In this document: positions 21,814 to 30,377 of the stretch, one piece after another | How the letters are laid out: every line of letters starts with the position of its first letter | Position numbering within the stretch: the first letter of the stretch is position 1 | Assembly (NCBI GenBank): GCA_007130245.1 | Contig: SLSW01000066.1 | Location: 1 to 51,056, forward strand | Source: Micromonosporaceae bacterium | GTDB lineage: Bacteria; Actinomycetota; Actinomycetes; Mycobacteriales; Micromonosporaceae | Direction: 5' to 3' | DNA: 51,056 nucleotides | Program-made: the position numbers and the translations under genes | The notes under the pieces: model-generated | What the model saw: the letters and a program-made list of their open reading frames with translations, nothing else | Told to the model about the DNA's origin: nothing | Databases searched by the model: none

Positions 21814-22970
21814 CTGCCGGTGAACCGGAACCGCAGGCCCGGCTCCTCGTACTCCTCGGCCGCGTGCGCGATCCACCCGGCAGTGCGGGCGAGCGCGAAT
21901 ATGGCCTCGCCTGCGTCCGGACCCATCCCGGCGGCGTGCGCGAACGCGGCCAGCGCCAGTTCGATCGACGGGTGGGCGTCGGGACCGGCCGCGGCCGCCA
22001 GCCCGTCGACCGCCGCGCGCACCGCCGGCGCCTCCGGCAGCAGCCCGAGCAGGGTGGCCGCGCGTACATCGCCGTCCGGATAGAGCCGGTGCACATGCGG
22101 CAGGAAGCCCGGCACCCGCCCCTCGGTGCGCAGCCGCTCGGCGTAGACGGCGACCGGGTCACCGGCGAGCGCGTCGGCCAGCAGCCGGTGAGCGTGGCTG
22201 GCGGCCGCACCGTGCAGCGGACCGTCGAACGCGGCCAGTCCGGCCGCCACCACCGCGTACGGGTCGGCCCGGGTGGAGGCGGCCACCCGGGCCGCCACCG
22301 TGGACGCGGCCAGATCGTGGTCGGCCAGCAGCACCAGGGCCGCGTTGAGCGCGGCCACCGCCTCCGGCCGGGGCGGGTGGTCGCTCAGCCGCGGCCACAG
22401 CCGCGCCGCCAGCGTGCTCCCGGCAGGCGGGGCCGACCCGCGCAGTGGCAGGGCGTCGACCATCGCCGCCAGCACGGTGGCGGCGGTGGCGACCACCGAC
22501 GCGGTGTCGAACCGCCGCGGATCGGCGCAGGCGGCGGCGGTGACGACGACCCGCAACCGGTCGGTGAGCCGGGCCCGCTCCGGCAACGCCGCGGCCGCGG
22601 CCCGCGCCTGCGCCACCAGGTCGTCCGGTGCCTCGAACCGGACATCCGGATCGGACTCCCCTGACCACAGCAGGGTGGCGACGGCCTCGAATGCGTGGGT
22701 GCGCGCCAGGACGGTGGCGTCGATACCGCGGTAGTAGAGCCGGCCATCCCGGATCAGGGTCAGGGCGGTGCGGACCTGCGGCCCGGGGCCACCGCGGCGA
22801 CCGGACCGGCGTGCCGCCAGCCGCTCGACCTCGACCGCGTCGAACCGGCTGCCCCGACCGCCCGGCCCGTGGGTGCGGTGCAGCAGGCCGCGGCTGACGT
22901 ACGCGTACACCGTCTCGGACTTGACCCCGAGGCGCTGCGCCACCTGGGCGGTCGTCAGCTGCTCCGGCAC
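21789..22970 (-). CDS. Citrate synthase-like protein with N-terminal MerR/excisionase-type HTH
   Basis: MPEQLTTAQVAQRLGVKSETVYAYVSRGLLHRTHGPGGRGSRFDAVEVERLA then citrate synthase fold (FDGPLHGAAASHAHRLL...). Confidence 0.85.
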   Translation of the reverse strand: MPEQLTTAQVAQRLGVKSETVYAYVSRGLLHRTHGPGGRGSRFDAVEVERLAARRSGRRGGPGPQVRTALTLIRDGRLYYRGIDATVLARTHAFEAVATLLWSGESDPDVRFEAPDDLVAQARAAAAALPERARLTDRLRVVVTAAACADPRRFDTASVVATAATVLAAMVDALPLRGSAPPAGSTLAARLWPRLSDHPPRPEAVAALNAALVLLADHDLAASTVAARVAASTRADPYAVVAAGLAAFDGPLHGAAASHAHRLLADALAGDPVAVYAERLRTEGRVPGFLPHVHRLYPDGDVRAATLLGLLPEAPAVRAAVDGLAAAAGPDAHPSIELALAAFAHAAGMGPDAGEAIFALARTAGWIAHAAEEYEEPGLRFRFTGSYAGPSPG

Positions 22971-23021
22971 CGCGCCAGCCTATCGTGGGCCGGCACCGTA
23001 GCCCGGATCGCTGCTCCGGCC

Positions 23022-23801
23022 TCAGCGAGCCAGGAACGACTCCATCAGTTCGGAGACCTGCTCCGGGCGTTCCAGCGGCACCTCGTGGTAACAGTCCAGG
23101 TCGACCACGGTGACATCGGCGTCGGTGGCGGCGCGACAGGCCTCGACCAGTTCCGGGCGCACCACCTGCACCCGGGCGGAGCGCACGAGCAGCGTCGGCG
23201 CGCCGGCGGGCGGCAGCACGGCCGGTCGCGCCATCTCCGAGTAGGCGGTCACCACCGCAGCCGGGGCGTACCGCCAGCGCCACCGGCCGTCCGCGTCGCG
23301 CACGAGGTGGTCGGCCACCTCGTCGTCGAGCACCGACGCGTCGGCCAGGGGCGGCCACGTACCCAACCGGGTGGCGCGCGCCTCGTCCGGGTCGGCGAAG
23401 CTGCGTGGCGCGCGTTCCACCTCGGCCCGCTGCCCGGCCACCACCGGGTCGAGCCCGATCGCCGGATCGAGCAGCACGATCCGGCCGACCCGGTGCGGCG
23501 CCTGCCGGGCCAGGTGCACCGCGACCGCGCCGCCGAAGGAGTGCCCGATCACATCCGCCCGAGGCAGGCCGAGGGCGTCCATGGTGGCCAGCACGTCCGC
23601 CACGTGCTGTTCCAGGGTCCACGGCGGGGACCATTCGGACCGGCCGTGCCCGCGCAGGTCGAGGGCGTACATCCGGGTGCCGGGCAGGTGCCCGGCGAGC
23701 AGCCGCCACCGCCCACAGTGGCCCTTCACCCCGTGCAGGGCCACCACGGTACGCCCACCGGGCGCACCGAACACCCGCGTGTGCAGCCGCAGCCCCGCCA
23801 T
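23022..23801 (-). CDS. Alpha/beta hydrolase
   Basis: VVALHGVKGHCGRW; DLRGHGRSEW; VIGHSFGGAVAVHLA. Confidence 0.93.
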   Translation of the reverse strand: MAGLRLHTRVFGAPGGRTVVALHGVKGHCGRWRLLAGHLPGTRMYALDLRGHGRSEWSPPWTLEQHVADVLATMDALGLPRADVIGHSFGGAVAVHLARQAPHRVGRIVLLDPAIGLDPVVAGQRAEVERAPRSFADPDEARATRLGTWPPLADASVLDDEVADHLVRDADGRWRWRYAPAAVVTAYSEMARPAVLPPAGAPTLLVRSARVQVVRPELVEACRAATDADVTVVDLDCYHEVPLERPEQVSELMESFLAR

Positions 23802-23920
23802 GGAATCTAATGTTACCTGCAGGTAACCACGGTGCCGCGCCGGCGGGTCGCGCGGGCACCGCGCCCGTGGCGCCCTCGCGCTCGCTAGGCTGAGCGCGCC
23901 CCGACAGGAGGAACCCCCGC

Positions 23921-26272
23921 GTGACCGTCGTCATCGGTGTGGACGGAGCCGGGCGGACGCACCGCCTCGGCGCGATCGCGGCTGCGGCCACCGTCCCGGT
24001 CACCACGATCGACGGCGCCGGCGACCATCCGGCCGCCCTGCTCGCGGCCGCGCGCGACGAGGGCCACCTGGTGGTCGTCGACGACGCCGACCGCCTACCG
24101 GCCGAGGTTCTCACCGCGCTGACCGCCGCTGCCCGGCAGGGCGTACCGATGGCGATCTCCCGCCGGCCCACCCTCGACCGGCCGGAACTCGCCGCGCTCG
24201 ACGAGGAGGTCGCCGCGGACGGGCAGGTGGAGGCCCTGCGCCCGCGGGACGACGACGGCGTCGCCACCGTGCTGACCGCGGTCACCGGCGGGCCGCCGTC
24301 GCCGGAGGTGGTGGCGCGGGTGCGGGAGGCCGCCGGCGGCCTACCGGCGCTGGTGGCCATGCTCGCGGCGAACCCGCCGGACAGCTGCCCGCCAGCGCTG
24401 GTGGCGCGGATACAGCAGCGCCTGGCCCAGATGCCCGCCCCCACCGCGGAACTCGCCCGCGTCCTCGCACTCGGGCTGGAGCTTCCCGACGAGGTCCTGG
24501 CCACGGCCACCGGCCTGGAGCCGGATGCGCTCGCGGCGGCCATGCGGCAACTGCACGACCGCGGCATGCTGGTGCCCGGCGGGGAGCGGATGATCCCGGC
24601 GGTGGCGCAGGCGGTGCTGGCCGACCTGCCGCCATCCGGCCGGCGGCGGCTGCACGAGGCGCTCGCCCGCGCCCTGGTCGACTCCGGCGCCGATCCGCTG
24701 GCCGCCGCCGGGCACCTGCGCGCTGCCCGGGCACGCACCCCGGCCGCCGCCACGGTGTACGCCGCGGCCGGCGACCGGTTGCGGTTCGACGACCCCGCCG
24801 CGGCCGCGAGCTGGTACGAACTGGCCGGCGACGCCGGCGCCGAGGAAGAGGCGATCGCAGCCGGCCGTGCCGAGGCCGCCGCCCTGCTCGGCCGACCGGT
24901 TCAACTGGAGGCCAGGGTGCGTACCCCGGAGGACGCAGGCCGGCTCTCGCTGGTGGCCGGCGCAGTCGCCGCCCATCAGGGACGTTCCGACCGGGCCGGT
25001 GACGCGCTGCGGGAGGCCCCGCCGCCCGGCCCGGTGCTGGCCGTGCCGTCACTGGTGGCCACCGGGCGCTCCGCCGCCGCCATCATCGCCGGCGCCGCCG
25101 CCGCCGACGCCACCGGAGGCCCGGCGCCGCTCGGTCTGCGGCGGCTGGCGGAAGCCTGCCTCGCGGCCGGCGACCCGGAAGCGGCGCTGCCGTTGCTGAT
25201 CGAAGCCGCCGAGGAGCTGGAACATGCGCCACCGGCCGTGGTGCTGCCGGACACCCCTCACGCGGTCGCGGCGGTGGTGGCGGTACTGGCCGGCGACGTG
25301 GCCACCGCCGAGCACCTGCTCGACCGGGCCCTCGCCGGCCGGCTGGGCGGGACAGTCGCCGGTGAGCGGCACCGCCTGCTGCTGGCGTGGGCGCGGATGC
25401 GGGTCGGCAGGTTCGACACGGCAGTGGCGGCGCTGCCGAATCTCGACCGCGCCCCGCTCGGCGGCCGGGAACGGCTGCTGGCCGCGACGCTCGCCGCCGG
25501 CATCGCCCGGCGGTCCGGGGACATCGCCCGGCTCCGCCAGGCCTGGACGGCCGCCGAGCCGGTGCTGGCACGCCGCGCGGTGGATCTGTTCCAGGTGGAG
25601 CCCGTCGAGGAGTTGCTGGTGGCCGCGGCGCGGCTGCGGGAGCACCACCGACTGCACCCGGTGTTGCAGACGCTCGACAGTTTCCTGGACGGCCTCGGCC
25701 GGCCACCAGCGTGGACGGTGGCGGTTGGCTGGATCCGGCTGCAGGTGGCGGTCGCCGGCGAGGACGCTGACGCCGCGGCCGCCGCCGCCTCGGACCTGAA
25801 CCGGTGCGACCCGGCCGGTCCACGCCAGCGCGCCCAGTGCGCTGCCGCGGGACAGTGGGCGAAGGCGCTGGCCGGGCAGGTGGATCCGGACGCGGTGCTG
25901 ACGGCAGCCGAGGCCCTGGAGGCGGCCCAACTGCCGTGGGAGGCCTCGCGCCTGGCCGGACAAGCCGCTATCCGCACCGGGGATTCGGCTGCCGCACGCC
26001 GGCTGCTCGAACACGCCCGGGAGCTGGCCAGCCTGGACGCGCTCAGCCCCGCCGCCGAGCCGGAGTCCGCCCCCGGCGGGCTGTCCGACCGGGAGGTCGA
26101 GGTCGCGCGCCTGGTGCTGGCCGGACGCACCCACAAGGAGATCGGCGCCCAGCTCTACCTGTCACCGAAGACGGTCGAGCATCACGTGGCGAGGATCCGC
26201 ACGAAGCTGGGGGCGACCAGTCGGGCGGAGCTGGTCGCCGCGCTCCGGCACCTGCTGCCGGCCGACTCCTGA
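23921..26272 (+). CDS. LuxR-family regulator with N-terminal ATPase domain (IniR-like by position)
   Basis: P-loop-like GVDGAGRTH, Walker B-like HLVVVDDADRL, C-terminal LuxR HTH LSDREVEVARLVLAGRTHKEIGAQLYLSPKTVEHHVARIRTKLGATSRAELVAAL. Confidence 0.88.
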   Translation: MTVVIGVDGAGRTHRLGAIAAAATVPVTTIDGAGDHPAALLAAARDEGHLVVVDDADRLPAEVLTALTAAARQGVPMAISRRPTLDRPELAALDEEVAADGQVEALRPRDDDGVATVLTAVTGGPPSPEVVARVREAAGGLPALVAMLAANPPDSCPPALVARIQQRLAQMPAPTAELARVLALGLELPDEVLATATGLEPDALAAAMRQLHDRGMLVPGGERMIPAVAQAVLADLPPSGRRRLHEALARALVDSGADPLAAAGHLRAARARTPAAATVYAAAGDRLRFDDPAAAASWYELAGDAGAEEEAIAAGRAEAAALLGRPVQLEARVRTPEDAGRLSLVAGAVAAHQGRSDRAGDALREAPPPGPVLAVPSLVATGRSAAAIIAGAAAADATGGPAPLGLRRLAEACLAAGDPEAALPLLIEAAEELEHAPPAVVLPDTPHAVAAVVAVLAGDVATAEHLLDRALAGRLGGTVAGERHRLLLAWARMRVGRFDTAVAALPNLDRAPLGGRERLLAATLAAGIARRSGDIARLRQAWTAAEPVLARRAVDLFQVEPVEELLVAAARLREHHRLHPVLQTLDSFLDGLGRPPAWTVAVGWIRLQVAVAGEDADAAAAAASDLNRCDPAGPRQRAQCAAAGQWAKALAGQVDPDAVLTAAEALEAAQLPWEASRLAGQAAIRTGDSAAARRLLEHARELASLDALSPAAEPESAPGGLSDREVEVARLVLAGRTHKEIGAQLYLSPKTVEHHVARIRTKLGATSRAELVAALRHLLPADS

Positions 26273-26328
26273 CGCCTGGCGGGAGATCCCCACCGAACGC
26301 GACCGTCTCCCTCGCCGTGCCGCTGCGG

Positions 26329-26997
26329 TCAGAAACCCGCGATGTCGTCACCGTCGGGCTCAGACCCATCGGCCACCTGCTCGTCGAGGGCGTCGAGGAA
26401 AGGGACGTCCGACCCGAGCGGGAACTGCTCGTCCTCCGTGCCGTCGGTGACCGGCGGCAGCGACGGTGCCTGCGTAGCGGTGAGCCCGTCCGGCCTCTCC
26501 CGCGCATCGACCGCAGCGCCACCACCGAAGTCCGGGATCGCGGGGTGGTCTACCGGTTCGGCCTGCATGCCCGCGTGCGCCGACCCGTCGGGGTTGGCAT
26601 CGCCCGGGTCGGTGTGGCCTGACCCGCTGTGGTCGGCGCCGAGCCGGTCCAGGTCGACGTCCGCGGCGCCTGCCAGCTCCTCCTCGACCGGCCGCTCGGC
26701 GGTCGCACCGCCGTCCACGCCCGCCGGTGCGGTGGCGAGCAGGCGAAGACCGTGCGACAGGTCCATCGCGGAACCTGCCGGCTGCCCGGCCGGTACGGCA
26801 CCGTGGGCGCTCACGAACGGTGCGAGGTGCTCGGCTATCTCGTGGGGTGCCGTGTCGGCGTAGCTGACGATCGCCTCGGCCACCAGGGCATCGGGAAGGT
26901 CAGGATGGCCGGCCTCGCCCAGCGTCGCCTGCCGGTCGCCGGCGAGCCGGTCCGCGTCCTCGCCGAGGACGTCGCGCAACGGCCGGGAGGGGGTCAT
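26329..26997 (-). CDS. Acidic hypothetical protein, divergent from iniB-like gene
   Basis: 222-aa ORF; structured N-terminus (HPDLPDALVAEAIVSYADTAPHEIAEHLAPFVSAHG) then Asp/Glu/Gly/Pro-rich tail; intact and divergently placed. Confidence 0.7.
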   Translation of the reverse strand: MTPSRPLRDVLGEDADRLAGDRQATLGEAGHPDLPDALVAEAIVSYADTAPHEIAEHLAPFVSAHGAVPAGQPAGSAMDLSHGLRLLATAPAGVDGGATAERPVEEELAGAADVDLDRLGADHSGSGHTDPGDANPDGSAHAGMQAEPVDHPAIPDFGGGAAVDARERPDGLTATQAPSLPPVTDGTEDEQFPLGSDVPFLDALDEQVADGSEPDGDDIAGF

Positions 26998-27031
26998 GGG
27001 CCAACTGTATGCAGGTCAGTCAGCCGACCGG

Positions 27032-27052
27032 CGTCGGGGATATCCCCCGACG
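27032..27052. promoter_or_regulatory. Inverted repeat CGTCGGGGATATCCCCCGACG in the iniB1/divergent-gene intergenic region
   Basis: CGTCGGGGAT / ATCCCCCGACG with one extra C; between divergent starts 26997 and 27221. Confidence 0.45.
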
Positions 27053-27220
27053 GTCCCCTATCGGGTAACAAACTGTCGGATGGGCGACGACCGGAGGGCG
27101 CCAGACCCCTAATGACCGAGATTAGCAAGGGGGATGGTCCCGATGCCGGCGACCTGCCGCGCCCCACACGCTGATGGCATGCCCGACCTCTCCCGGCCGG
27201 GCCGAGCCAAGGAGGAACCC

Positions 27221-28393
27221 ATGACCAGTAACATCGAGCTGTCGCCCGCCCTGCTGGACAAGCTCAAGGAGTTCTTCGCGAAGGTCTTCTCCAGTGAGCA
27301 GGAGGCCCAGGACTTCCTCGCCGACCCGGACGGCGCCTTCGCGGCCCACGGCATCGATGCCGACATTCTGAGCAGCGTCGACATCAACCAGCTCGTGCAC
27401 AGCTGCGCCTACCCGGGTGGCGAGAGCACCACCGGCGGTGGCGCCACCGCGGGTAGCGGCGCGGCCGGTGGCTATGTGCCGCCTCCGCAGACGGTGCAGC
27501 AGGTCACCCAGGTGACCCAGAAGCACTACCAGGACAACTCGACTCACATCACCGACAACTCCACCAGCATCGACAACTCCGTCAACGTCAGCGGCAACAT
27601 CGCAGGCGATGTTGACATCGACAACACCAACCTCAACCAGGTCGGCGACGGTAACGTCGGCAACATCGGCGACGGCGACCTCAACGCGGCCACCGCCGAG
27701 GGCGGGGTGGCCCAGCAGGGTGCCGGGGACAACGTCGCCGCCACCGGCGGCTCGGTCGCCAGCGGGCGCGACGCGCTCGGGGTCACCGGCGACGGGTCCA
27801 GCCTGGAAAACGTCGGTGGCGACAAGCTGACCGCGGGCGACGGCTCGTTGGTGGCCGGTGGGGACGTGGACAAGGCCATCGTCGGCGACGACAACCAGGC
27901 CGCCCAGTTCGACATCAACGCCGGCGGCGGCGACGGCGGCACCTCCACGGCTACGACCGGTGGCGGCATCGCCGGAGACGGCGGCAGCGGGAGCTTCGGC
28001 GGCGGGGCCGGTGGCAGCTCGGGCGGTGGCACCGCGACCAGCAGCGCGGACGGGGGCACCGGTGGCGACGTGAGCGACGTGAACATCAACTTCGGCGACC
28101 AGTCGACCAACGTGGACCAGTCCGTCGACCAGTCGGTCAACGACTCGCTCAACACCACCGACTCGTTCAACACCACCGACCAGTCGACCAACATTGACAA
28201 GTCGGTCAACGACTCCTTCAACGACCAGTCCACCAACGTCGATGTGGACGTGGACATCGAGGACTCGTTCAACGACCAGTCGATCAACGACTCCTTCAAC
28301 GACGAGTCGACCAACCTCGACGTGGCCGTCGGCGGGTCATCCGCCGGACCCCGCGAGCTCGAGGAGGACCGCCTCGACACCCCGGGGGCGTAG
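27221..28393 (+). CDS. IniB N-terminal domain-containing protein 1
   Basis: MTSNIELSPALLDKLKEFFAKVFSSEQEAQDFLADPDGAFAAHGIDADILSSVDINQLVHSCA; Gly/Asp/Asn/Ser repeat tail; RBS AAGGAGG. Confidence 0.88.
   Translation: MTSNIELSPALLDKLKEFFAKVFSSEQEAQDFLADPDGAFAAHGIDADILSSVDINQLVHSCAYPGGESTTGGGATAGSGAAGGYVPPPQTVQQVTQVTQKHYQDNSTHITDNSTSIDNSVNVSGNIAGDVDIDNTNLNQVGDGNVGNIGDGDLNAATAEGGVAQQGAGDNVAATGGSVASGRDALGVTGDGSSLENVGGDKLTAGDGSLVAGGDVDKAIVGDDNQAAQFDINAGGGDGGTSTATTGGGIAGDGGSGSFGGGAGGSSGGGTATSSADGGTGGDVSDVNINFGDQSTNVDQSVDQSVNDSLNTTDSFNTTDQSTNIDKSVNDSFNDQSTNVDVDVDIEDSFNDQSINDSFNDESTNLDVAVGGSSAGPRELEEDRLDTPGA
28096..28325. repeat. Degenerate tandem repeats encoding DQSTNVDQSVNDSFN-type units
   Basis: Repeated gaccagtcgaccaac / gactcnttcaac blocks read directly. 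Confidence 0.8.
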
Positions 28394-28446
28394 TGCCCCG
28401 GTGCCGGCCGGCCGGGCTTCCGTCCGGTCGCCCGGCCCCGCTCATC

Positions 28447-28481
28447 GGCGGGTCAGCGGAGCGGATCTCCGCTGACCCGCC
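28447..28481 (+). terminator. Perfect 15-bp stem-loop between iniB1 and iniA-like gene
   Basis: GGCGGGTCAGCGGAG-cggat-CTCCGCTGACCCGCC. Confidence 0.7.
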
Positions 28482-28514
28482 GCACCGTCGCCAACCGCCA
28501 CCCGATGAGGCACC

Positions 28515-30377
28515 ATGATGACCGTGGCACCCCAGAGCACCAACCAGAACCCGATCACCCAGGCGGCCGCAGTGGTCGACCTGGGCCTGAGCGCGTGCGA
28601 GGCGTACGGACGCGACGACCTGGCCGGACGGCTCGCCGCCGCCAAACGCTCCCTGACGGATCCGTCGGTGCACATCGTGGTGGTGGGCGAGTTCAAGCAG
28701 GGCAAGAGCTCCCTGGTCAACGCCCTGGTCGGGGCCAAGGTGTGCCCGGTCGACGACGATGTGGCCACCGCGCTGCCGACCTACCTTCGGCACGGCGACG
28801 AGCCGGCTGCAGAACTGATCTTCGAGGGCGACCCGCCCCGGCGCGAGCCGGTGGAGCTCAAGGACATCGAACGCTGGATCGTCGAGGACGATCCCACCCC
28901 CCGCACCACCGGTGTCGTCAGCGCACCCGCCACCGTGCGGGAGGAGCAACCGCGGCCGGCCGGTGTGGAGGTGCGGCTGCCGCGGCGGTTGCTCGCCGGT
29001 GGGCTGGTGCTGGTCGACACCCCCGGAGTCGGCGGTCTCGGGTCGGCCCACTCCACCGCCAGCCTCGCCGCCTCGTCCATGGCCGACGCCCTGCTGTTCG
29101 TCACCGACGCGTCCCAGGAGCTCACCCGCAGCGAGCTCGACTTCCTCGCGCAAGCCCGTCAGATGTGCCCGACGGTAGTGTGCGTGCAGACCAAGACCGA
29201 CTTCTATCCGGCCTGGCGCAAGGTTCGGGACCTCAACCAGGCACACCTCACCGCTGCCGGCACCGACATCCCGATCATTCCGGTCTCGTCCACGCTGCGC
29301 TCGCGGGCGGTGGCCGCCAACGACACCGACCTGAACAACGAGTCCGGCTTCCCGGAGCTGATCTCATTCATCCGCGACCGCGTCCGCGGCGACGCGACCA
29401 CCCGGTTGGCGAGCGAGGCGGCGGCCGGCGTGGTGGCGGTGGCCGAGCAGATCATCAGCCAGTTCGAGTCGGAGAAGGCGGCACTGGCCGACCCGGCCGC
29501 CGCCCAGCAGGTGGTGGCGCAGCTGACCCAGGTCAAGGAACGGGTGGAAGCGCTGAAATCGGCCGCCGCCCGGTGGAGCCAGACCCTGTCGGACGGCATC
29601 GCCGACCTGACCTCGGACGTGGAGCACGACCTGAAAAACCGGATCCGGGAGGTGATCGCCGAGGCCGACCGGGCCATGGAGGACACCGACCCGGCCGACA
29701 CCTGGGCAGAGATGCAGTCCTGGCTGGAGTCGACAGTGGCGGGCGAGATGCTGGCGAACTACACCCTGCTGCGCGACCGCGCCACCGCGCTCAGCGAGCA
29801 GGTCGGCCAGCACTTCCAGGAGGCGTCCGGGGAGGTGCTGCGGCAGTTCCCGGTGTTCAACCCGACCCCGCTGGCCGGCAGCGTCGACGTCGACCACAAC
29901 ATCGACCTGGAGAAGATGAAGGTCGGCAAGCAGGCCATGGTCGCGCTCAAGTCGGCGTACGGAGGGGCGATCATGTTCGTGATGATCGGTCTGATGACCG
30001 GCATCACGCTCGGCCCGATCGCGCTCGGCATCGGCGTGATCATGGGGCGGAAGGGGCTGCGCGATGAGAAGAAGAAGCAGGTGGCCGCGCGCCAGCAGCA
30101 GGCCAAGAACGCGGTACGGCGCTACTGCGACCAGGTCAGCTTCGTGATGGGCAAGGACTCCCGGGACACGCTGCGGCGCATCCAGCGGGAACTGCGTGAC
30201 CACTACACGGCGCTGGCCGAAGAGCTCAACCGCTCCAACGCCGAGGCGCTGCGCTCGGCCACCGAGGCGACCAAGAGCACCCAGGCCGAACGGGACAAGC
30301 GGATCAAGGATCTCGACGCGGAGCTGACGCGGTTGCGGCAGCTCAAGCAGCGCGCCGAGGCGGTGACGGCCGGATGA
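28515..30377 (+). CDS. Dynamin-like GTPase (IniA-like)
   Basis: VVVGEFKQGKSSLVNAL P-loop, LVDTPGVGGL, VQTKTD; hydrophobic segment IMFVMIGLMTGITLGPIALGIGVIM; follows the iniB-like gene. Confidence 0.88.
   Translation: MMTVAPQSTNQNPITQAAAVVDLGLSACEAYGRDDLAGRLAAAKRSLTDPSVHIVVVGEFKQGKSSLVNALVGAKVCPVDDDVATALPTYLRHGDEPAAELIFEGDPPRREPVELKDIERWIVEDDPTPRTTGVVSAPATVREEQPRPAGVEVRLPRRLLAGGLVLVDTPGVGGLGSAHSTASLAASSMADALLFVTDASQELTRSELDFLAQARQMCPTVVCVQTKTDFYPAWRKVRDLNQAHLTAAGTDIPIIPVSSTLRSRAVAANDTDLNNESGFPELISFIRDRVRGDATTRLASEAAAGVVAVAEQIISQFESEKAALADPAAAQQVVAQLTQVKERVEALKSAAARWSQTLSDGIADLTSDVEHDLKNRIREVIAEADRAMEDTDPADTWAEMQSWLESTVAGEMLANYTLLRDRATALSEQVGQHFQEASGEVLRQFPVFNPTPLAGSVDVDHNIDLEKMKVGKQAMVALKSAYGGAIMFVMIGLMTGITLGPIALGIGVIMGRKGLRDEKKKQVAARQQQAKNAVRRYCDQVSFVMGKDSRDTLRRIQRELRDHYTALAEELNRSNAEALRSATEATKSTQAERDKRIKDLDAELTRLRQLKQRAEAVTAG

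Noticed and set aside
22159-24753. 864-aa minus-strand ORF spanning citrate synthase paralog, hydrolase and LuxR gene
   Set aside because: Arg/Ala/Gly-rich; crosses three well-supported genes in other frames.
28096-28325. Repeats in iniB1 considered as noncoding satellite or CRISPR
   Set aside because: In-frame, coding, no unique spacers; explained by NDS-rich protein repeats.
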